Below, piece after piece: positions 20,333 through 30,040 of a stretch of DNA of 64,000 nucleotides. This DNA comes from Flavobacterium oreochromis (GTDB lineage: Bacteria; Bacteroidota; Bacteroidia; Flavobacteriales; Flavobacteriaceae): NCBI RefSeq assembly GCF_019565455.1, contig NZ_CP067377.1, forward strand, positions 1,178,001 through 1,242,000, in the 5' to 3' direction. The notes under the pieces were generated by a model. It was given only the letters and a program-made list of their open reading frames with translations, was not told the DNA's origin and did not search any database. Position numbers and translations under genes: made by a program. Position 1 is the stretch's first letter; every line of letters begins with the position of its first letter.

Positions 20333-21634
20333 CAGTGATTCGAATTGTTTTAATTTACCACGTTTACTTCTAATCAACGTAGATTTCGGTTATAACTAAA
20401 ATGTAAATTGGGTTCTAGATAAAGATAAATAGCTTTTTCTATATTTAATTTGTTTTCGTCACTTAATTCTGTATCACTTACATAATCTATTTCAAAAGAA
20501 TCTATTTTAGTTTGTTTGATAATAAATTCCTTGACATTCCCATCATTCTTAATGATACTTTTGGTTACATAATAAAAAGTTAATCCTGGCGATTTTTTAC
20601 CACTTGGTAAAATTGCAACATCATTAGTTCTTCCAATTAATTTTTTGAGAATAGGTTTTTGACACGTACTTCTTTCATCAAAAACACCTATATCCCCAAT
20701 GTCATATCGTATAAATGGATGTGCTTTATTATATAATGAAGTAATTACTATACGCCCAGGTTGACCTAATTCTACAGGCTTGTTTTCTTCATCTAATAGT
20801 TCAATAAATAGTGTTTCTGTATTTATTAACCAATCATTATTAGGAGATTGAAATGCTATTAAATCTAGTTCAGACGCTCCATATTCATTTACAATAGGAA
20901 TTCCTAACTGTTTTTCTAATAGTAATTTGTCATCTTCAAAAAGCATTTCTGAAGTAACGATACATACTTTTAAGGAAGGACATATACTTTTAAGAGTAAT
21001 ATTTTTTCTCTTTAAAAATTCTGCAAATAAAACGATTGAACTTGTATATCCATTTATGTAATCAAAATTGGAAGTTCTGAATTTACCTAATACCTTTTCT
21101 AAAAAAAAATCTGATAGATTAAAGATAGGAAAACGATATCTATGAGATAAAAAATCTTTTAGGCGTTCTTTATAATAACCTAATCTGTCTAAAGGAATTC
21201 CATAAAATCGAGCTTGATAAGAACGATTAAAGTCAATTTGATACCAACTAAAACGATATATGTTGGATGCCCATGTCATAGCATGACTATATTTACATTT
21301 TGCAAAAATAAAAGGAGTACCACTAGAACCAGAAGTTTTATTTATGTAAACATTATTTATTGAATAATTCTTAGATAAACGTTCTTTTAAAGGTTTTTGT
21401 AAGTCTTTTTAGTCATTATGGGAATATCTTCCCAATTTTTTAAATCTTTTTCACCAAAAAAGATTTGTAATAATCATTATTCTGTAAATGAAAATTTACA
21501 ATTTCATGTTTCTTTTTTTTAACAAACTCAATATGCGATTCATCAGATAATTGAGTAATTTTAATTAATTCCCTTTTAGCTTCTTTTAAAGGAAAACCAT
21601 TGATTTTGAGTGATATGTCAAATAAATTAAACAT
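20327..21634 (-). CDS. CapK/phenylacetate-CoA ligase-like adenylate-forming enzyme (three frame breaks)
   Basis: Member of the PaaK/CapK branch of adenylate-forming enzymes found in surface polysaccharide clusters. The main frame (20374-21279) shows VNEYGASELDLIAFQS, PGRIVITSLYNKAHPFIRYD and IGDIGVFDE. The N-terminal part (21440-21634) and the intervening sequence are in other frames. Adding one base each at 21456-21461 and 21406-21410 restores a continuous chain including the nucleotide loop KTSGSSGTPFIF. A third addition at 20376-20377 gives the C-terminus RSKRGKLKQFESLL, which is typical of the family. The start overlaps the stop of the methyltransferase gene (TAATG), so the two are coupled. 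Substrate unknown. Confidence 0.82.
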
Positions 21635-22560
21635 TATACTTTTAAAATAATTATAATATTACCAGCAGTTAGCTCTTCAATTGAATAATTTTTAAAATCA
21701 GGATGCAACTTTACCTTTTTAAATAAACCTTCTTGAGGGCTATCTGATTTTACACTATCAAAATGTAAATATTCAATAGAGTAATTTAAAGATTTAAATA
21801 AATCAAGGTACTGAGGTAATCGCCAACGATTATGATAGTCAAAACAAGTTTGAATTTTATTCCATTCATCTTGACTATATTGTAAAAAATCTTGTAAGGA
21901 CAAACTAGTATCACTATATGCTCTATGATCACTAGGTGAGATAAAATGTATAATAAAACTTCCAGGTTGTAAAGAATTTTTGAACTGCTGATGCATTTTT
22001 ACCATATCCTCAGGTCTTACATGTTCCAGTACAAAACGTGAAAAGATAATATTAATATCCTTTGGTAGATCTTGATCTACAATATTTTGATTAGGAAAAT
22101 AAAGTACTTCATTTGGAAGCTGATAAGGATTAGTTGGTTTTATAACAACATTATAATTTTTTTGAAAAAGATTATTAAACTTGGTTATTGCATTTTTTTC
22201 ATAGTGTTTATTTAAATCATAAGTATATACTTTTTTTATAGCCGCTTTATGGATAAATAAATAAGGCATAATTGGTAACCATCCAGATCCAATTTCAGCT
22301 ATTGAATTTCCTTTTAGAGAAATATTTAATTCAGAAGTAATTCTTAAAAAAGTTTTAAAAGTTTCTTCAGAACTCTTTATTTTTAAATGAATATTTTTAT
22401 TCTCTGATAAATTTTGAAGAAAATGATATAAACAATATCCTATTTTTGAGGGTAAAATTTCAAGTGTTTTAAAAACATATGTTTTTAATTTATGGTTCAT
22501 TGTAGTAAATGATTTTTCCAAAAATAAGAAAACACAAGCTTTCATAATCATTTTAAACAA
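21634..22560 (-). CDS. Class I SAM-dependent methyltransferase
   Basis: The nucleotide-binding loop is SIAEIGSGWLPIMPYLFIH near residue 86, followed by YTYDLNKHYEKN (acidic motif II) and INIIFSRFVLEHVRPEDM (motif IV region with the post-loop LEHV). About 308 residues. The start used here gives a long N-terminal helix; a later ATG at 22500 (MNHKLK) is possible. It overlaps the CapK-like gene downstream, and both run opposite to the main polysaccharide genes. It probably methylates a sugar or lipid intermediate, but the substrate is inferred from context only. Confidence 0.8.
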   Translation of the reverse strand: MFKMIMKACVFLFLEKSFTTMNHKLKTYVFKTLEILPSKIGYCLYHFLQNLSENKNIHLKIKSSEETFKTFLRITSELNISLKGNSIAEIGSGWLPIMPYLFIHKAAIKKVYTYDLNKHYEKNAITKFNNLFQKNYNVVIKPTNPYQLPNEVLYFPNQNIVDQDLPKDINIIFSRFVLEHVRPEDMVKMHQQFKNSLQPGSFIIHFISPSDHRAYSDTSLSLQDFLQYSQDEWNKIQTCFDYHNRWRLPQYLDLFKSLNYSIEYLHFDSVKSDSPQEGLFKKVKLHPDFKNYSIEELTAGNIIIILKV

Positions 22561-22642
22561 ACTATTTTTGCAAGATAAATTAATCGTTAGCTAATTGATG
22601 CTATGTTTAATAGCAATGAGGCTACAACAACACAACAACACT

Positions 22643-23917
22643 ATGATAATTTTACTCTTAGGTTCAGGCGGAAGAGAACACGCTTTAGCTTGGAAAATGC
22701 TACAAAGCTCACAATGTACAAAGCTATTTGTTGCACCAGGAAATGCTGGTACGTTAAAAATAGCAACAAATGTTTCTTTAAATCCATTAGATTTTAATGC
22801 AGTTAAAGATTTTGTAATTCAAAACAAAGTTGAAATGGTCGTAGTAGGTCCAGAAGATCCATTAGTGAACGGAATCTATGATTATTTTAAAGCAGATATA
22901 CAGTTAAAAAATATTCCTGTAATAGGCCCTTCAAAAATAGGAGCTCAATTAGAAGGAAGTAAGGAATTTGCAAAACAGTTTTTAGTTAAAAATAATATTC
23001 CAACTGCTCGTTACGAAAGTTTTACGAAAGAAACGGTAGAAGAAGGATGTCAGTTTTTAACTACACTACAATCACCATATGTTTTAAAAGCAGATGGATT
23101 AGCAGCTGGAAAAGGAGTTTTAATTTTAAATAATTTAGTTGAAGCACAACAAGAATTACGTAACATGCTAGTTGATGCTAAATTTGGTGATGCCTCTTCA
23201 AAAGTAGTAATTGAAGAATTTTTAGAGGGCATTGAGTTAAGTTGTTTTGTACTTACAGATGGTAAAACATATAAAATTTTACCTACAGCTAAAGATTATA
23301 AGCGTATAGGGGAAGGCGATACAGGGTTAAATACAGGAGGTATGGGAGCTGTTTCACCAGTACCATTTGCTGATCCCATTTTTATGGAAAAAGTAGAAAC
23401 CCGTATTGTAAAACCAACTGTTGAAGGATTGCAAAAGGATAATATTGATTACAAAGGATTTATATTTATAGGTCTTATTAATGTAAAAGGTGAGCCTATG
23501 GTGATTGAATATAATGTACGTATGGGAGATCCTGAAACAGAAGTAGTAATGCTTCGTATAAAATCTGATTTAGTTCAATTATTTCAAGCAATAGGTAAAC
23601 AAGAATTAGCTTTCGAAACTTTAGAAATAGATGAAAGAGCTGCTACGACCATAATCGTTGCTTCAGGAGGTTATCCAGAAGATTATGAAAAAGGAAAAGT
23701 AATAACAGGTCTTGATACCGTGACGAACTCTATTGTTTTTCATGCAGGAACTAAAAAAGAAAATGATACAATCGTAACTAGTGGTGGACGTGTATTAGCC
23801 GTTTCTTCTTACGGAAAAACATTTTCAGAGGCTTTACAAAAATCTTATACAAGTATTAATAAAATACAGTTTGATAAAATGTATTTTAGAAAAGATATTG
23901 GAAAAGATTTACAATAA
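22643..23917 (+). CDS. purD: Phosphoribosylamine--glycine ligase
   Basis: Second step of de novo purine synthesis: ATP-dependent joining of phosphoribosylamine and glycine. ATP-grasp enzyme with the family start [56 protein letters not shown] and [13 protein letters not shown] place the start at 22643, not at the in-frame ATG at 22595, because the nucleotide-binding glycine loop should begin within ten residues of the N-terminus. A -7-like TATTTTTG lies at 22563-22570. It is divergent from the methyltransferase gene. Confidence 0.96.
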   Translation: MIILLLGSGGREHALAWKMLQSSQCTKLFVAPGNAGTLKIATNVSLNPLDFNAVKDFVIQNKVEMVVVGPEDPLVNGIYDYFKADIQLKNIPVIGPSKIGAQLEGSKEFAKQFLVKNNIPTARYESFTKETVEEGCQFLTTLQSPYVLKADGLAAGKGVLILNNLVEAQQELRNMLVDAKFGDASSKVVIEEFLEGIELSCFVLTDGKTYKILPTAKDYKRIGEGDTGLNTGGMGAVSPVPFADPIFMEKVETRIVKPTVEGLQKDNIDYKGFIFIGLINVKGEPMVIEYNVRMGDPETEVVMLRIKSDLVQLFQAIGKQELAFETLEIDERAATTIIVASGGYPEDYEKGKVITGLDTVTNSIVFHAGTKKENDTIVTSGGRVLAVSSYGKTFSEALQKSYTSINKIQFDKMYFRKDIGKDLQ

Positions 23918-24111
23918 AAATTGAATATAAAAAAAGAGACTCTTTAAAAATTAAAAGAGACATTTAGTTTTTTACGATGATATATAGGAGGACTTTCAGG
24001 ATTAAATGGTTTTAGATTTATTCTTTGGTTAAAATGATAAAAAAGCTTTTATTGGGTAATTTCATTTATTTAGTTAATAGAACAAATGATCTTTCAATAA
24101 CGGAGAATATA

Positions 24112-24144
24112 AAAAAGCCTATAAGAAAATCTTATAGGCTTTTA
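24112..24144. terminator. Bidirectional terminator
   Basis: AAAAGCCTATAAG and CTTATAGGCTTTT form a hairpin flanked by A residues on the left and T residues on the right. It can end transcription from purD on the plus strand and from the small membrane protein gene on the minus strand. The rest of 23918-24111 shows no gene that I can support. Confidence 0.85.
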
Positions 24145-24168
24145 TGATCTTTCAATTTAAAAGATAAA

Positions 24169-24402
24169 TTATTTCAAAAACGAATGAGCTGTAGTATCTT
24201 GCTGATCTTCGTTATTGTCCTTAAATATTTTTAATTGTTTGATCCAATACCAAATATAATAACAAATAATAGCCCATAATACCCAGTTAATAAGGTTAGC
24301 AATCCACCAGTTTTTTAACTCTGTGGAGCGCATTAAGTCGTGTGGAGCAAATAAAACAGCTTCAAATAACCATTGAATTGCTTCAAAAATTGATTTCATC
24401 AT
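24169..24402 (-). CDS. Small flavobacterial membrane protein (DUF6341-like)
   Basis: A protein of about 77 residues starting MMKSIFEAIQWLFEAVLF, with hydrophobic segments near 5-20 and 38-56 (LINWVLWAIICYYIWYWI), and the conserved tail NNEDQQDTTAHSFLK. From memory this family occurs throughout Flavobacteria as DUF6341, with unknown function. The two ATGs at 24402 and 24399 are both possible; a more distal codon at 24429 would overlap the -7 element TATTTTTG (complement of 24427-24434). It is divergent from the DUF6427-like gene, a pairing conserved in this group as far as I recall. Confidence 0.8.
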   Translation of the reverse strand: MMKSIFEAIQWLFEAVLFAPHDLMRSTELKNWWIANLINWVLWAIICYYIWYWIKQLKIFKDNNEDQQDTTAHSFLK

Positions 24403-24446
24403 GACGAATGTATTATATTTACACAGCAAAAATATAAAATATACTT

Positions 24447-25377
24447 ATGATTACAAGTGTTTTTAGTAAATCTCGACCAATAAATTATGTAATAGTTATA
24501 ATTTTATTGGTAGTTTGTTTTTTGTTTTACCAATTCAATATTAGCCCCCTAGGTTTAACAACAATAGAGATTGGAAAAAAATATTATTATTATTGTTATT
24601 AATAGGATCTTTATTAATTACTAATTTTATTACAAAAAAAAATGGGTTAAGTAAAGATAATAGTTATACTTTTTTATTATTTTTTATTTTCTTAATACTT
24701 TTTCCTAATACACTCTCTGATTTAAAATTAATTTTATCTAATGCTTTTATATTATTAGCTTTGAGAAGGTTAATTTCAATGCATTCAATGATAACACCTA
24801 AAGAAAAAATTTTTGATGCTTCATTATGGATTTTTTGGCTTCATTAATTAATTTCTGGTGTATACTTTTTTTACTATTAGTTTTTTCATCTATTATACTT
24901 CATGTATCAAGAGATTATAGAAATTGGCTTATACCCTTTATAGCCTTTTTTACCGTTTTAGTAATTGGTTTAATGTTTTCTTTAGCTCTTTATCCAGAAT
25001 TTTTAACGTTATATCCTAAGCAAATTTATATTGATTTTACTGTAAATGATTTAACCAATGTTTTTCAAAATATGGCAGTAGCAATTTATGTAATTGTCGC
25101 TTTAATTGCTTTTATAAGCATGCTATTTATTTTACAAAGTAAGATGTCTCATCTGATTTCATCTTATCGTAAAATTATATTCGCTTTTTTAATAGCATTA
25201 GGAGTTTATTTTGTAATGCCTCAAAAACAAAATAGCTACTTGATATATACTTTTGTACCTGTAGCTATTATGTTGACAAACTATTTAGAAACAATTAAGA
25301 AAATTTGGTTAAAAGAAGGAATAGTTCTTTTCTTAATGATAGCTAGTTTAGTAGCTTATTTATTACAAATATTATAG
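24447..25377 (+). CDS. Polytopic membrane protein, DUF6427-like (two frame breaks)
   Basis: Reconstructed protein of about 310 residues with roughly eight hydrophobic segments and no soluble domain. It starts MITSVFSKSRPINYVIVI. The frame breaks at 24575-24581 (run of A) and 24831-24836 (run of T); one added base at each gives a continuous hydrophobic protein (EIGKKILLLLLLIGSLLI, then LWIFLASLINFWCILF). From memory the family is DUF6427 in Flavobacteria; function unknown. It ends six bases inside the convergent upp gene. Confidence 0.75.
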
Positions 25378-26025
25378 CTTTTCACCATATGCTAAGTCTC
25401 CTGCATCTCCAAGACCAGGTACTATATAATTTTTTTCATTAAGTTTTTCATCTATAGAGGCAATCCATAAATGACTATTTTTAGGTAAATTATTTTCTAG
25501 GTATTGTATACCCTCTGGAGCAGCAATAACAACAGCTATATGAATTTCTTTCGGTTTGTGTTCTAGATATAATTTATTAAGTACAGCAACTATAGATTGC
25601 CCAGTTGCTAACATAGGATCAATAAGGATAAGACTTTTATCTTGAAAAGAAGGGGTTGCTTGATATTCTACTAATATTTCAAAATTATCATCATTGTTAT
25701 AATGGTGTCTATAGGCTGATATAAACCCATTTTCGGCCTCATCAAAATAATTAATAAATCCTTGGTGTAACGCAAGTCCTGCTCTTAATATTGAACATAA
25801 AACAATAGGATTAGCGAGTTTTGTTGTATGTTTTACTCCTAAAGGTGTTTTTATATCTATATTTTTATAATCCAGTGTTTTACTTATTTCATAAGACATA
25901 ATTTCACCTATACGTTCTATATTTTTTCTAAAACGCATACGATCCTTCTGTATATTTATATCTCTTATTTCTGTTAAAAAATGATTTAAAATGCTATTTT
26001 GTTCTGATATGTGATGTATTTTCAT
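25372..26025 (-). CDS. upp: Uracil phosphoribosyltransferase
   Basis: Pyrimidine salvage: uracil plus PRPP gives UMP. The 217-residue type I phosphoribosyltransferase shows the PRPP loop LILIDPMLATGQSIVAVL, the flexible-loop region CSILRAGLALHQG and the uracil-binding C-terminus YIVPGLGDAGDLAYG. It overlaps the convergent membrane protein gene by six bases and lies three bases downstream of the GT90 gene, so co-transcription with that gene is likely. Confidence 0.96.
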   Translation of the reverse strand: MKIHHISEQNSILNHFLTEIRDINIQKDRMRFRKNIERIGEIMSYEISKTLDYKNIDIKTPLGVKHTTKLANPIVLCSILRAGLALHQGFINYFDEAENGFISAYRHHYNNDDNFEILVEYQATPSFQDKSLILIDPMLATGQSIVAVLNKLYLEHKPKEIHIAVVIAAPEGIQYLENNLPKNSHLWIASIDEKLNEKNYIVPGLGDAGDLAYGEKL

Positions 26026-26028
26026 GGA

Positions 26029-27023
26029 TTAAATTTGATTAGTTTTTTCAAAGTATTTTTTCATTACAAGTAGCCCAATTATTTTTTCTCTTTTTAAATC
26101 AAGAAATTGTTGGCAATACGCATTTGCATTCTGAATAATTTTGTTTGCTTCTGATGGATTTTCTATATAATAATTTATTTTTTCTTCTAGATTAGAAAAA
26201 TCAGAATTAATCTCTATATAATGTACATCTGGGATTAATTTACCCTCCATAAACCAAGTTTCGTATGTTGGTTTTGGCATTACAGCAATTGAATTAGATG
26301 ACATTACCCATTTTAAATTACTGGCAACATCATTACCTTCTAATGCCATAATAAATTTATAATCTAAGTGTTCCCATAGTGTTTTTTTAGGAACTTTCCA
26401 TTCCTTTTTTGTTATGTGTTTTGAAACATCCCCAAGATCAAACAAAGGATTGTCAAAAAAGTATTCATAAAGGTTACTCTTTGTTGTTTGCCTATTATTT
26501 TTCCTCGAAAGATTACTTTGTTAAGTTTCGTTTCAAAAATTTTATTATCGTTTAAAAAAATAAAATGACGTACTTTGTCAAGATTTAGTAATACACTATT
26601 TTCATTATTCCCTAGTATAGGTCTGCTTTTTAGAATAGAAGGTTCTTTAGGGATATCAATTATATCTCCATAACAAGTAAAAAATTTAAGAGAAGGGTTA
26701 AAATATCTAGTTATAAATTCTGTATCATAATAGTATACAGACCCCGCCTTATCTATTTTATTTTCTTTTAATTTTTTAGCGTTTGAAGCAAGATCCTTGT
26801 TTTTATTTAACTTATTATAGTAATTTACTCTTTCTAGTATATAATCTTTGTCTGTTCTAGAGTTAAAATCATTAATTATCTTATAATATTGATCTCTAAA
26901 AATAGATTTTGGTAAAGAATTTAGAATAATATTGTTTAGATAATATTTCCATTTAGGGTTTTTTCCACTATTAAATAAAAAATTAAGGTTCATATAAGAT
27001 GAATTAATTTCGTAAAAATACAT
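26029..27023 (-). CDS. GT90 (CAP10/LpsA-like) glycosyltransferase (frame broken at 26455-26460)
   Basis: The first part ends with VIFRGKIIGKQQRVTF, the second contains DVASNLKWVMSSNSIAVMPKP and WFMEGKLIPDVHYIEI. These are the donor-binding signatures of the GT90/LpsA family that adds sugars to LPS cores or capsules. One base added to the run at 26455-26460 joins them through NTFFDNPLFDLGDVSKH. I start at the ATG at 27023 (MYFYEINSSY); a codon at 27038 would extend into the promoter of the divergent gene. It is next to DUF4254 and GT9 genes, which suggests LPS core synthesis. Confidence 0.83.
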
Positions 27024-27030
27024 AATTTTG
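27023..27030 (+). promoter_or_regulatory. -7 element of the DUF4254 gene
   Basis: TAATTTTG matches TAnnTTTG. It overlaps the GTG codon at 27030, so translation should start at the ATG at 27054 instead. Confidence 0.55.
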
Positions 27031-27053
27031 TGGAACATTTTAATAACCTATCT

Positions 27054-27656
27054 ATGTTCGCAGAATTTGCTTTTCCTATATTTGAAAGAAGTATTCAAGA
27101 ATACCACATAAAAGACGATGTTTATCAACAAATTATGAATCCTTACGGAAAGGGCTCTATTGAGCATTTGTTGTATGCAAAAAATTGGGTTGATACGGTA
27201 CAATGGCATTATGAAGATATCATACGTGATCCTCAGATTGATCCAATAGCCGCCTTAGATCTAAAACGTAAAATTGATGCTTCTAATCAAGTTCGTACAG
27301 ATATGGTAGAATACATAGATGGTTACTTTCTTAATAAATATGCTACTGTTGAAGTAAAGTCAGACGCTCGTATCAATACAGAAAGTCCTGCTTGGGCTAT
27401 TGATAGACTATCTATTTTAGCACTTAAGATTTATCATATGAACGAAGAAGCTACTCGATTAACAGCTACTGAAGAGCATAGAGCAAAATGTCAGGAAAAA
27501 TTAAATATACTTTTAGAGCAAAAGAAAGATATGTTTATTTCGATTAGCCAATTAATTGAGGATATAGAAAAGGGAGACAAGTATATGAAAGTGTACAAAC
27601 AAATGAAAATGTACAATGATGAAGAATTAAATCCTATCTTATACCAAAATAAATAA
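27054..27656 (+). CDS. DUF4254 domain protein
   Basis: Roughly 200 residues, mostly helical and soluble. Recognisable family stretches are GSIEHLLYAKNWVDTVQWHYEDIIRD, DASNQVRTDMVEYID and ESPAWAIDRLSILALKIYHM. The DUF4254 family is common in Bacteroidota, typically beside LPS heptosyltransferase-like genes, as here; its biochemical role is not known. The ATG at 27054 is preferred over a GTG at 27030 because the latter lies inside the -7 promoter element. Confidence 0.85.
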   Translation: MFAEFAFPIFERSIQEYHIKDDVYQQIMNPYGKGSIEHLLYAKNWVDTVQWHYEDIIRDPQIDPIAALDLKRKIDASNQVRTDMVEYIDGYFLNKYATVEVKSDARINTESPAWAIDRLSILALKIYHMNEEATRLTATEEHRAKCQEKLNILLEQKKDMFISISQLIEDIEKGDKYMKVYKQMKMYNDEELNPILYQNK

Positions 27657-27755
27657 TGATTATAATTTAATTTTGCAAAACCATTACTAAGTTAAGTTTT
27701 TTTCTTTTTGATTTTACTTATAATTATTAGTGGTTTTGTTATTTTAAAGTTTACT

Positions 27756-28784
27756 ATGAAGCATCTATTGATTATTCGTTTATCGGCTATGGGAGACGTT
27801 GCCATGACGGTTCCTGTTTTAAGGGCTTTGTCTTTAAAGTATCCCGAGTTGAAAATTACAGTAGTTTCACGTCCTTTCTTTAAACCTTTTTTTAAAGATC
27901 TAGAAAATGTTAACTTCTTTTCAGTTGATCTCAATAAAAAACATAAAGGAATGCTTGGGCTTGTACGATTGTATAACGATCTAAAAAAATTAGATATCGA
28001 TGCTGTTGCAGATTTTCATAATGTACTTCGTTCAAAAGTTATTAGAGGATTATTTGCTGTTAGTGGGAAAAAAGTTGCATTTACAGATAAAGAACGTAAA
28101 GATAACAAAGCATTAACCCGTGCTAAAAATAAAGTTTTTGTACCTGTGAAATCTATGTTCGAAAGACATAAAGATACCCTTTTACGATTAGGATTTTCTT
28201 TTGATTTATTAAACCCTCAGTTTCCAAGTAAAGCGTTATTGTCCGATCAAATTCTAAAAATAACTGGGAATAAGAATTATAAATGGATAGGGATAGCTCC
28301 TTTTGCTCAATATGAGTCGAAAATATATCCTTTAGACTTAATGCAAGAAGTTATCGATAGTTTGCAAAAAGAAACAGTTAAAATTTTTTTATTTGGCGGA
28401 GGTAAGTTGGAAATAGAAAAATTGTATAAACTTAAAAAAGATTATACTAATGTTGAAGTAGTTGCAGGTAAAATTAAGTTACAAGAAGAATTAGATTTAA
28501 TTTCCAATTTAGATTTAATGCTTTCTATGGATTCAGGAAATGGTCATATTGCTTCTATGTTAGGAATTAAAGTGGTAACTCTTTGGGGAGCCACCCATCC
28601 ATATTCTGGATTTAGCCCATTTAATCAACCTTTAGAAAATTGTTTAACAGCCGATAGAGAAAAGTATCCAATGTTACCCACATCTGTTTACGGAAATAAA
28701 AAAGTAGAGGGATACGAAGAGGTTATGCGTACTATAAAACCACAACAGGTAGTCAATAAAATAAAAAAGGATTTAGTTTTATAA
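27756..28784 (+). CDS. Glycosyltransferase family 9 (heptosyltransferase-like)
   Basis: GT-B enzyme related to ADP-heptose:LPS heptosyltransferases. The N-terminus KHLLIIRLSAMGDVAMTVPVL is the family signature. The C-terminal half has WIGIAPFAQYESKIYP, DLMLSMDSGNGHIASMLGIK (the D-S-G-x-x-H-I-A donor motif) and VTLWGATHPYSGF. The start at ATG 27756 gives the normal N-terminus; 16 hydrophobic codons before it are in frame but atypical. With the neighbouring GT90 and DUF4254 genes it forms a probable LPS core group. The actual sugar is unknown. Confidence 0.9.
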   Translation: MKHLLIIRLSAMGDVAMTVPVLRALSLKYPELKITVVSRPFFKPFFKDLENVNFFSVDLNKKHKGMLGLVRLYNDLKKLDIDAVADFHNVLRSKVIRGLFAVSGKKVAFTDKERKDNKALTRAKNKVFVPVKSMFERHKDTLLRLGFSFDLLNPQFPSKALLSDQILKITGNKNYKWIGIAPFAQYESKIYPLDLMQEVIDSLQKETVKIFLFGGGKLEIEKLYKLKKDYTNVEVVAGKIKLQEELDLISNLDLMLSMDSGNGHIASMLGIKVVTLWGATHPYSGFSPFNQPLENCLTADREKYPMLPTSVYGNKKVEGYEEVMRTIKPQQVVNKIKKDLVL

Positions 28785-28822
28785 AATAACCAAACCCTCT
28801 TTATAATTACTATTTTTATTTA

Positions 28823-29878
28823 TTATACATCATCAAAATCTATTGTGATTTGAGCTGATGTAGGGTGCGCTTGACAGGTTAAAATTAAGCCGTCAGCTAC
28901 TTCTTTATCTGTTAGAATAGAATTTTTCTTCATAGTAGCACTTCCAGAAGTAACTCGTGCTATACAACTACTACAAACACCTCCTTGACATGAATAAGGA
29001 GCGTCCATTCCCTGTTTTAATGTAGCTTCTAATAGAGTTTGTTTGGCAGACATTTCAAAAGATTCAGTGTCACCATCTAGTATAACTGTAACTTTTGTGT
29101 GTTCAAAAGAATTAGCATTAGATAAAGTATTTTCAGATGTTGATGAAGCTGAAAATAATTCAAATTTTATGTCTTTTTCACTTACTCCTTTTTCTTTTAA
29201 AGTCTTATTGATAACATTGATCATCTCCTCAGGACCACATAAATAATATTTCTCAAATTCCTGACCAATATGTTTTTGGTGAATTGTATTAACAATTGAT
29301 TTGTCAACTCTTCCAGTCAATTGATGTTCTATTTGTTCTTGGCTATATACATAATGAACCGTTAATCTACCTAAAAATTGCGTTTGTAATTCCGTTAATT
29401 GATCATAAAAAATAGTTTCATTACGCGTTTTATTTCCGTAGACTAATACAAATGAACTCTTAGGCTCTTGCAATAACACAGTTTTTATTATAGCCATTAT
29501 AGGAGTAATCCCACTACCTGCTGCAAATCCCATATAGTTTCGTTGACGGTCCGATTGGGGTTCAAATGTAAAACGCCCTTCAGGTAGACCAACTTCTAGG
29601 ACATGCCCTTCTTTTAATTCGGTGTTGGCAAATTGTGAAAACGTACCATTTTTTACAGCTTTAATCGCTATACGAAACTCTTCAGATGAAGGAGCTGTAC
29701 ATAAAGAATATGCTCTTCTAATTTCTTGACCATCTAAAGTTAATTTTAAGGTAACATATTGACCTGCTGTGAATTTGTAAAAATCTTTAAATTCTAAAGG
29801 GATATTAAAAGCAACTGAAACAGCGTTAGGTGTTTCTCTTTTTACCTCTTTTATTGAGAGTTTATAGAATACTGACAT
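28823..29878 (-). CDS. FAD/NAD(P)H and 2Fe-2S ferredoxin reductase (PaaE/Hmp-like)
   Basis: Three domains in order: an FAD-binding ferredoxin reductase domain (FTAGQYVTLKL, RRAYSLCTAP), an NAD(P)-binding domain (GFAAGSGITPIMAIIK, YYLCGPEEMI) and a C-terminal plant-type 2Fe-2S ferredoxin domain with cluster ligands in YSCQGGVCSSCIARV and LTCQAHP. It passes electrons from NAD(P)H to a partner oxygenase or desaturase. The family is often annotated as the phenylacetyl-CoA oxygenase reductase, but no paa genes are present here, so the partner is open. The TTG at 29899 lies inside the -7 promoter element, which fixes the start at ATG 29878. Confidence 0.88.
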   Translation of the reverse strand: MSVFYKLSIKEVKRETPNAVSVAFNIPLEFKDFYKFTAGQYVTLKLTLDGQEIRRAYSLCTAPSSEEFRIAIKAVKNGTFSQFANTELKEGHVLEVGLPEGRFTFEPQSDRQRNYMGFAAGSGITPIMAIIKTVLLQEPKSSFVLVYGNKTRNETIFYDQLTELQTQFLGRLTVHYVYSQEQIEHQLTGRVDKSIVNTIHQKHIGQEFEKYYLCGPEEMINVINKTLKEKGVSEKDIKFELFSASSTSENTLSNANSFEHTKVTVILDGDTESFEMSAKQTLLEATLKQGMDAPYSCQGGVCSSCIARVTSGSATMKKNSILTDKEVADGLILTCQAHPTSAQITIDFDDV

Positions 29879-29896
29879 AGGTTTTGTTTTATAATA

Positions 29897-29924
29897 CAAA
29901 GGTAAAAAATATAAGCTTCATCAA
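29897..29924 (-). promoter_or_regulatory. Promoter of the ferredoxin reductase gene
   Basis: On the minus strand TTG (complement of 29922-29924) and TACCTTTG (complement of 29897-29904) are separated by 17 bases, close to the Bacteroidota consensus. Confidence 0.7.
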
Positions 29925-30040
29925 TTAGAAATTAGACATTCAATATTAAATAATCCTATTTTACTATTTTTTCTTTTTTGAGCTTTTAGAGTAATTTTTT
30001 TAAAACATATTATAATTAGATTTGAAAAAAATCAATGCTT

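Noticed and set aside
20327..21634. Phenylacetate-CoA ligase (paaK) as a firm call
   Set aside because: The surface polysaccharide context and the R-G-K-x-K-Q-F C-terminus fit the CapK branch better, and no phenylacetate genes are near.
22595..22642. Upstream in-frame ATG of purD
   Set aside because: It would add 16 residues before the nucleotide loop that normally begins within ten residues of the N-terminus.
28823..29878. Phenylacetyl-CoA oxygenase reductase (paaE) as a firm call
   Set aside because: No other paa genes are in the window; the domain order alone fits several oxygenase reductases.
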